Shown here: positions 56,459 through 61,087 of the stretch, one piece after another
Layout of the letters: every line of letters starts with the position of its first letter
Numbering within the stretch: position 1 is the stretch's first letter
Assembly: GCA_963169915.1 (NCBI GenBank)
Contig: CAUJEM010000104.1
Span: 1 to 61,087 of the forward strand
Length of the DNA stretch: 61,087 nt
Source: Myxococcota bacterium
Lineage (GTDB): Bacteria; Myxococcota_A; Polyangia; Polyangiales; Polyangiaceae
Reading direction: 5' to 3'
Translations under genes and position numbers: made by a program
The notes under the pieces: model-generated
What the model saw: the letters and a program-made list of their open reading frames with translations, nothing else
Told to the model about the DNA's origin: nothing
The model's database searches: none

Positions 56459-58648
56459 ATGCGTATTTCGAAAACCAAGACCCTGACCATGACCCTCGGG
56501 CTGCTCCTGGCGCTGCCGCTGCTCCGGTGCAGCAGCGAGGACGGCAAGGGACGCAGCCCCGCCGGGGCGGACGCTGGGCAGGAGGGCGACGGCGGCGTGA
56601 CCGATGGCGCCGTCACGGCGGACGGCTCCGATGGGCAGGCCTGCACGCCGAGGACCTGCGCGGCGACCGACCAGTGCGGCAGCTACGACGATGGGTGCGG
56701 CGGCACCCTCGACTGTCGGGCGGCGTGCAAGTGCACGGCGGACGATTTCGACACCACCTGTCCGCCGCGCCCCTGCGAGGTGGCGGCGGGGTGTCAGGGG
56801 GGCGAGTGCCAGTACGCGCCGGTGCGGTGCGGCGCCACCGGCGCCGAGCAGGCCTGCGCGCCGGTGGCGTGCGCCGGGGACGACTGCGGCCCCATCGCGA
56901 CGACCGCCGGGGACACGCAAGGGCTCTATCCCTGCGGTGGTGCCGTCTGCAAGGGCGTCACGGCGTACTGCGACCCGCACGCCGGCGTCCAAGGCGGCAA
57001 GGTGGTGTACGAGAACAGGTGCGTGGCGCCGCCGCGCAGTGGCTGCGGCACCTGTGAGCTGGGGCTCCGCACCTGCGACGCGGCGAGCGATCGCTTCCGG
57101 TGCGCCGAGCCGAGCGTCCCGGTGAGCGAGGGCGGGGGGACGGTGGAGTGTGACTCGGCGGCGGCGGCCTCGACCTTCATCTACGTGGACGCGCAGTACA
57201 CCGCGGGGGGCTCGGACGGGAGCCGGCAGCGCCCCTACACCTCGTACTTGGCGGCGCTCGGCGCGGCAGAGGCCAGGAACGCCCGCGGCATCGTCATCGC
57301 CGGCTCGCCGACCTTCACCGAGCCCCTGGTCGTCAAGAGCGGGATCAGCGTGTACGGCGGCTTCGAGGCGTCCCCAGGCTTTCAGCCCAATCGCGCGCAG
57401 CGGCCGCGCTGGGTGGTCCCCGCGACCGCCGCGAACGGCAATCGGCTCATCGGCGCGACCGCGCGGGACATCGTGGATGGAACGGTGCTCTACCATCTCG
57501 ACATCGAGACGGAGGACGCAGCGGGCAACAGCGGCGGCCAAGGGATCTCCAACATTGCGTTCTGGGTCGAGAACGCGACGGCGCTCCAGCTCGAGGAGGT
57601 GCACGTCCGCGCGGGCCGCGGCGGCGCGGGCGCGGACGGCGCGGATGGCCGGTCCGGCGACGCAGGGACGCCCGGAGAGAGCACGTCCCCCGGCTTGGCG
57701 GGGAGTAGCTGCGCGACCCCCTGCATGCTGACGAGCTCACCGTCAGGGGCGCTGCCGGTTCAGGCGGCGCCGCCCGCGGTGAACGGCGCCCGGTGCGGCG
57801 CCGGCGGGAGGACCGACACCAACGCGTCCATCATCGGCGCTGCCAAGGCAGGCAACGCCAACGTCACGAGCCGGCACCTCGGGCAGGGGCAGGTCGATCC
57901 GCTGGTGGTCGCGGTCGGTGCGGCCGGTACCCCCGTCAACGCCAGCGGCTGCAGCTCCTCGGAGATAGCCGGGGCGGGCCAGCCGGGGCACGCGGGGGTC
58001 AACGGCAGCGACGGCCAAGACGGCGCTTCCGGGGGGCGCCCTCAGCTCAGCCAGAGCGGGGTGTCCACGCCCGCGCCCACGCCGGGCACCGCGGGCGGCA
58101 TGGGCACCTGGGGGAGCGGGGGCGGCGCAGGGGGCGGCTACCGAGACGACTGCCTGAACGACCCGAATTGGGGCGGCGACGGCGGCGGCGCGGGGGGGCC
58201 TGGCTGCGGCGGGACCCTGGCGACCGGCGGCGGCGCGGGGGGGCTCTCCGTCGCCATCGCGCTGGTGGGGAGCAGCCAGAACCTCGTGCTCCGCGCGTCC
58301 ACCGTCACCGCGGGTAGCGGCGGCGCGGGCGGCCGCGGTGGGACGGGGGGGGCGGCGGGCGGCGGTGGTGCGGGCGCGAGCGGCGCCGCGGGCCTCGGCT
58401 TCGGCGTCCGGCAGGGCGGCAGCGGCGGACGGGGTGGCCGGGGTGGTGACGGCGGTCGCGGTGGGCACGGCGGCGGCGGCGCCGGCGGGAGCTCCTTCGG
58501 CGTCTACTGCGAGACGGTCAGCATGACCCTGAGCCGCGACAGCGCGAGCACCATCAGCGCCGGTAGTGCTGGCGTCGTCGGCTCGAGCGCGGGAAACGCG
58601 GGGGCCACGGGGGAGTCCACCGCGGTCGCCCGCTGCACGACGCCGTAG
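56459..58648 (+). CDS. Cys-rich and Gly-rich lipoprotein with beta-helix-like domain
   Basis: The product is 729 residues. Its signal peptide has lipobox LLRC. Residues about 55-220 are Cys-rich modules (CTPRTCAATDQCGSYDDGC and similar). A segment with FIYVDAQYTAGGSDGSRQRPY and SGISVYGGFEAS follows, the start of DUF1565/pectate-lyase-type right-handed beta helices. The last 300 residues are Gly/Ala repeats interspersed with helix turns ([19 protein letters not shown]). ATG at 56459 has TTGGAG 5 nt upstream. It is probably a surface adhesin or wall-like protein. Confidence 0.7.
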   Translation: MRISKTKTLTMTLGLLLALPLLRCSSEDGKGRSPAGADAGQEGDGGVTDGAVTADGSDGQACTPRTCAATDQCGSYDDGCGGTLDCRAACKCTADDFDTTCPPRPCEVAAGCQGGECQYAPVRCGATGAEQACAPVACAGDDCGPIATTAGDTQGLYPCGGAVCKGVTAYCDPHAGVQGGKVVYENRCVAPPRSGCGTCELGLRTCDAASDRFRCAEPSVPVSEGGGTVECDSAAAASTFIYVDAQYTAGGSDGSRQRPYTSYLAALGAAEARNARGIVIAGSPTFTEPLVVKSGISVYGGFEASPGFQPNRAQRPRWVVPATAANGNRLIGATARDIVDGTVLYHLDIETEDAAGNSGGQGISNIAFWVENATALQLEEVHVRAGRGGAGADGADGRSGDAGTPGESTSPGLAGSSCATPCMLTSSPSGALPVQAAPPAVNGARCGAGGRTDTNASIIGAAKAGNANVTSRHLGQGQVDPLVVAVGAAGTPVNASGCSSSEIAGAGQPGHAGVNGSDGQDGASGGRPQLSQSGVSTPAPTPGTAGGMGTWGSGGGAGGGYRDDCLNDPNWGGDGGGAGGPGCGGTLATGGGAGGLSVAIALVGSSQNLVLRASTVTAGSGGAGGRGGTGGAAGGGGAGASGAAGLGFGVRQGGSGGRGGRGGDGGRGGHGGGGAGGSSFGVYCETVSMTLSRDSASTISAGSAGVVGSSAGNAGATGESTAVARCTTP

Positions 58649-58716
58649 CCGGCACGGCTCCAGGCGGTGGAGCGCCCCGGCTCACCGAGGGCGAGCCCGC
58701 ACGAGCGCGGGCTCGC

Positions 58717-60036
58717 TCAGTGCAGGGTGTGCCAGCTCCCGTCCACGCGGACCTTGGGCACGTCGGGATCTGCCGGTGGCAGCACCGCCGTGGGGAGCTC
58801 CGGCTCCTCCTCCGCGCGGGCGAGGACGATGTGCATGCGCGTGAGCCCCTCGCGGAGCTCGACGGCGCGCTGCGCGCGCCGGGCGTCTTCGGCGTCCTCT
58901 TCTCGTCCCCAGCGCTCGAGCGTCCGCTTCTGCTGCTTGCGGCGGCGGTGCCAGCCGACGGCGGCGATGGCGATGGCGCCGACCCAGAGCGTGCTGCCAC
59001 CGAACAGGACGGGCCAGAAGCTGTAGCGCCGCGCGACGTCCTCCCGCCACTCGTGCTCCAGCGCCTCCAGCGTGGTGGCGTAGGCGTCGACCAGCGCGCT
59101 GGCGAAGGGCTCACCGCCGCGCACCCGCTCGATGAGCTGCGTGAAGCGGCGGGAGTCGTCGCCGCGCTGCAGAAAGCGCAGCACGTCCGCGGACTGCGCG
59201 TAGGCGATGGACACCTCCGCGTCCGCCTCGGGGAAGCCGTGCTCGAGCTTCTCCAGGGGCAAGAGGCGGTCGGCCACGGCGGCGCGCCAGAGGGTCTCCA
59301 GGCGCGTGAGGCGCCCCTCCCCGGAGACGTTGACGGCGAAGCCCTCGTTGAACCAGCGGGGGATGTCGTAGCCAGCGACGGCGTCTCGCAGGGCGACGTG
59401 CGCCAGCTCGTGCTTGAAGGTCTCCTGCAGGGTGCCCACGGCGTTGGGGTGGACGGGCTGGAGCGTCAGCAGCACAAGTCCCAGATCCGAGTAGGCCACG
59501 CCCGCGGCGTAGCTAGGGAAAGGGGCCCCCTCCGGCGCGAAGCTCGCCATTTCGCCCGGCGTGCGGGCGACGTACACCGTCACCTTCTTCAGGACGGGTT
59601 GACCGAGCAGCGCGCTGAGCTCGCGCTTGATGCCCTCGGCGCTGGCGATGAGCGGCGCCACGCGCTCCCCCTCGCTCGGCTCGTACGCGAAGTGGATCCA
59701 GCCGGCGTCCCGAGTGATGAACCCGGAGGGCAGCGGGCGTAGCTTCAGCTCCTGGCCGTGCGTCCGTGGTGAGTCCGCCGGCGCGGGCCGTGGTCCGGTG
59801 GGCGCGGGCGCCGCCGCGCCCGGCTCGTTGACGGTGACGCCGGCGCGCGCGTCCGTGGGCTCAGGCCCGGGCGGGGCCGCCGCCTCCAGCGACGCGGCGG
59901 GAGCAGCCGCAGGCGACGCTGGTGCGGCGAGCGCCGCTGGTGCCCCGAGCGCGCCACACACCAGCAGCAGCGCCAGCAGCAGCGCCCGCCCGACCGAGCG
60001 CGAGGCCCCAGGGGCAGCCTGCAGCACCGTGCGCAT
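58717..60036 (-). CDS. Exported gluzincin-type metallopeptidase with membrane anchor
   Basis: The product is 439 residues. It has an N-terminal signal, an Ala/Pro linker, and a peptidase-MA-like catalytic domain with zinc motif HELAH (His209, Glu210, His213) and the third ligand Glu231 in WFNEGFAV. A membrane helix near residue 360 (TLWVGAIAIAAVGW) puts the peptidase outside, with a charged tail inside (HRRRKQQKR). ATG at 60036 is preferred; a CATACT hexamer is 7 nt upstream. The substrate is unknown. It is convergent with the Gly-rich lipoprotein gene. Confidence 0.8.
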   Translation of the reverse strand: MRTVLQAAPGASRSVGRALLLALLLVCGALGAPAALAAPASPAAAPAASLEAAAPPGPEPTDARAGVTVNEPGAAAPAPTGPRPAPADSPRTHGQELKLRPLPSGFITRDAGWIHFAYEPSEGERVAPLIASAEGIKRELSALLGQPVLKKVTVYVARTPGEMASFAPEGAPFPSYAAGVAYSDLGLVLLTLQPVHPNAVGTLQETFKHELAHVALRDAVAGYDIPRWFNEGFAVNVSGEGRLTRLETLWRAAVADRLLPLEKLEHGFPEADAEVSIAYAQSADVLRFLQRGDDSRRFTQLIERVRGGEPFASALVDAYATTLEALEHEWREDVARRYSFWPVLFGGSTLWVGAIAIAAVGWHRRRKQQKRTLERWGREEDAEDARRAQRAVELREGLTRMHIVLARAEEEPELPTAVLPPADPDVPKVRVDGSWHTLH

Positions 60037-60162
60037 GACCCTCAGTATGAAGCGACCGGGAGACGACGGCGAGCCCCGACGACCTGCTGTCAGTGGCTGG
60101 ATGGGCGCGCAGCGCGGGGACAAGCTAGGCCGTGGGGCTCGAGGGGGGTCTGCGGGGCGCGC

Positions 60163-60939
60163 TCAGTCCCGCCGGCTGCCCAGGATGCTGAGCAGCATGA
60201 CGAACAGGTTGAAGAAGTCGAGGAAGAGCCGCAGCGCGGCGCCCACGGGGCTCTCCAGGTGCGCTTCGCGCATCAGGCGTGAGGTGTCGTACAGGATGTA
60301 GCCGCCGAACAGCAGCACGCCCACGCTGGCGATGGCGAGCTGGAACACCGCGCTGCCCAAGAACAGGTTGAGCACGATGGCGCCGAAGAGCACGAACAGG
60401 CCCATGGTGAGCATGCCGCGCAGGAAGGAGAAGTCTCGCTTGGAGATGAGGGCGTAGCCGCTGAGGCCCGTGAAGGAGGCGACGGTGAGCAGGAAGGCGT
60501 CACGGATGGGCGCGGTGCTGAGCGTCATGCCCTGGGAGGCGTAGAGCTGCACCGCGAACAGCATGGGCGCCAAGAACACGCCGCTGACGAGCGCCGCGCC
60601 GTGCAGCGCCAGCACGTTGAGCACGGGCTTGTTGCGAACCCACGAGGCCGCAGTGAACGCCCCGAACATCACCGCGTAGGAGATGAGCAGCGCGACCCAG
60701 CCGGAGGACAGCAGCGCCACGATGGGCGGCACGCTGGCCGCGGAGCCGTCCCGCAGCGTGATGGTGACCGCCGAGCTGTCGGCGCCTGCGTAGAGCGCGA
60801 AGAGCGCTCCGCCCGCCGCCGCGACGATGCTGGTGGTGAACCAGCCGTAGACGCGCCGGAGGTAGACCGCGCGCGCGCTGGCGGCGACCGCCGGGGACGG
60901 GGCCGTGAACGAGGAGGGGATGCCGAGGTGGGGGTTCAT
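60163..60939 (-). CDS. BI-1/YccA (Bax inhibitor-1 type) membrane protein
   Basis: The product is 258 residues with seven membrane helices. It begins RAVYLRRVYGWFTTSIVAAA, as in bacterial BI-1 proteins, and has ASFTGLSGYALISKRDFSFLRG and GYILYDTSRLM near the C-terminus, with the conserved acidic residue of the pH-sensing calcium-leak site in the final helices (FLDFFNLFV). AAGGA is about 9 nt before the ATG. It may act as a calcium-permeable channel or as an FtsH-interacting regulator, as YccA does. Confidence 0.93.
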   Translation of the reverse strand: MNPHLGIPSSFTAPSPAVAASARAVYLRRVYGWFTTSIVAAAGGALFALYAGADSSAVTITLRDGSAASVPPIVALLSSGWVALLISYAVMFGAFTAASWVRNKPVLNVLALHGAALVSGVFLAPMLFAVQLYASQGMTLSTAPIRDAFLLTVASFTGLSGYALISKRDFSFLRGMLTMGLFVLFGAIVLNLFLGSAVFQLAIASVGVLLFGGYILYDTSRLMREAHLESPVGAALRLFLDFFNLFVMLLSILGSRRD

Positions 60940-61004
60940 GACTCAAGGTCCTTACAGGGGTCCGGGCAAGCTAAGCACGGCGCCGGACAAGTAAAGCGGC
61001 GGGC

Positions 61005-61087
61005 TCAGCCCCCGGACGGTGGGGTGAGGGGCAGCAGGGCCTGGGCGGGCCAGAGCAGCACCGCGCCGGCGCTGTCGGCGGCGCGGC
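61005..61087 (-). CDS. C-terminal end of an unidentified protein, cut by window edge
   Basis: A minus-strand frame enters from the right edge and ends TGA at 61007-61005. The visible 27 residues (AGAVLLWPAQALLPLTPP and neighbours) show no motif. It lies about 66 bp upstream of the BI-1 gene on the same strand. Coding status is uncertain. Confidence 0.3.
   Translation of the reverse strand, partial: RAADSAGAVLLWPAQALLPLTPPSGG

Noticed and set aside
54401..57604. A 1067-codon minus-strand open frame
   Set aside because: It is antisense to two lipoprotein genes with clear signal peptides and lipoboxes. Its product is Arg/Ala/Gly-rich without domains.

Overview
The window reads as chromosomal DNA of a high-GC member of the Myxococcota (Polyangiales-like). 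The grounds are very GC-rich coding sequence, a DUF2378-type protein of the sort expanded in myxobacteria, several lipoproteins whose lipid anchor is followed by long Gly/Ser/Ala tethers, and the general gene style. This placement is inferred from gene content; no rRNA is present to confirm it.

Layout. 1-700 holds decayed C-terminal ends of three transposase types (IS21-, IS66- and IS3-like). 700-3360 carries a small lipoprotein, a DUF2378 protein, a membrane protein and a Cys-rich lipoprotein. 3480-8310 is a replication block on the minus strand in the order dnaN-recF-gyrB, preceded by an AT-rich stretch with DnaA-box-like sites (8311-8683) that could be oriC; dnaA is not in its usual place. 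8684-12936 is a ccmF-led cytochrome c maturation operon. 12979-30396 is mostly housekeeping: pyrH, a SurA/PpiC-like isomerase, a KamA-type radical SAM enzyme, the propionyl-CoA carboxylase beta chain, two large membrane proteins, DUF488, a methyltransferase, a frameshifted esterase, a TM2 protein, aspS, a haem/beta-propeller lipoprotein and a CopD-like protein. 30642-32993 is a tethered beta-propeller lipoprotein.

The most notable region is 33114-44081. All genes are on the minus strand, and from 33929 to 42179 they form a tightly packed operon for anaerobic benzoyl-CoA breakdown: had, oah, dch, a tetR-type regulator and four subunits of an ATP-dependent (class I, bzd-like) benzoyl-CoA reductase. 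A hemerythrin and a 50-residue membrane protein follow downstream. An acyl-CoA dehydrogenase and a CrcB fluoride channel lie upstream. A perfect 14-bp palindrome lies between the candidate promoter elements in front of had and is the likely operator of the embedded TetR protein. Together the genes would reduce benzoyl-CoA to the cyclic dienoyl-CoA, hydrate it (Dch), oxidise it (Had) and open the ring (Oah).

44130-61087 is dominated by secreted or surface proteins: a 1004-residue carboxypeptidase-regulatory-repeat protein with a PDZ end, a von Willebrand A lipoprotein, a Gly/Ser/Ala-tethered lipoprotein, a 1553-residue lipoprotein whose start codon sits in a perfect dyad, a Gly-rich lipoprotein, a membrane-anchored gluzincin peptidase and a BI-1 family membrane protein. 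Several genes without a well-spaced Shine-Dalgarno site have a TANNNT-like hexamer 6-8 nt before the start codon, suggesting leaderless transcripts. No tRNA, rRNA or CRISPR array was seen.
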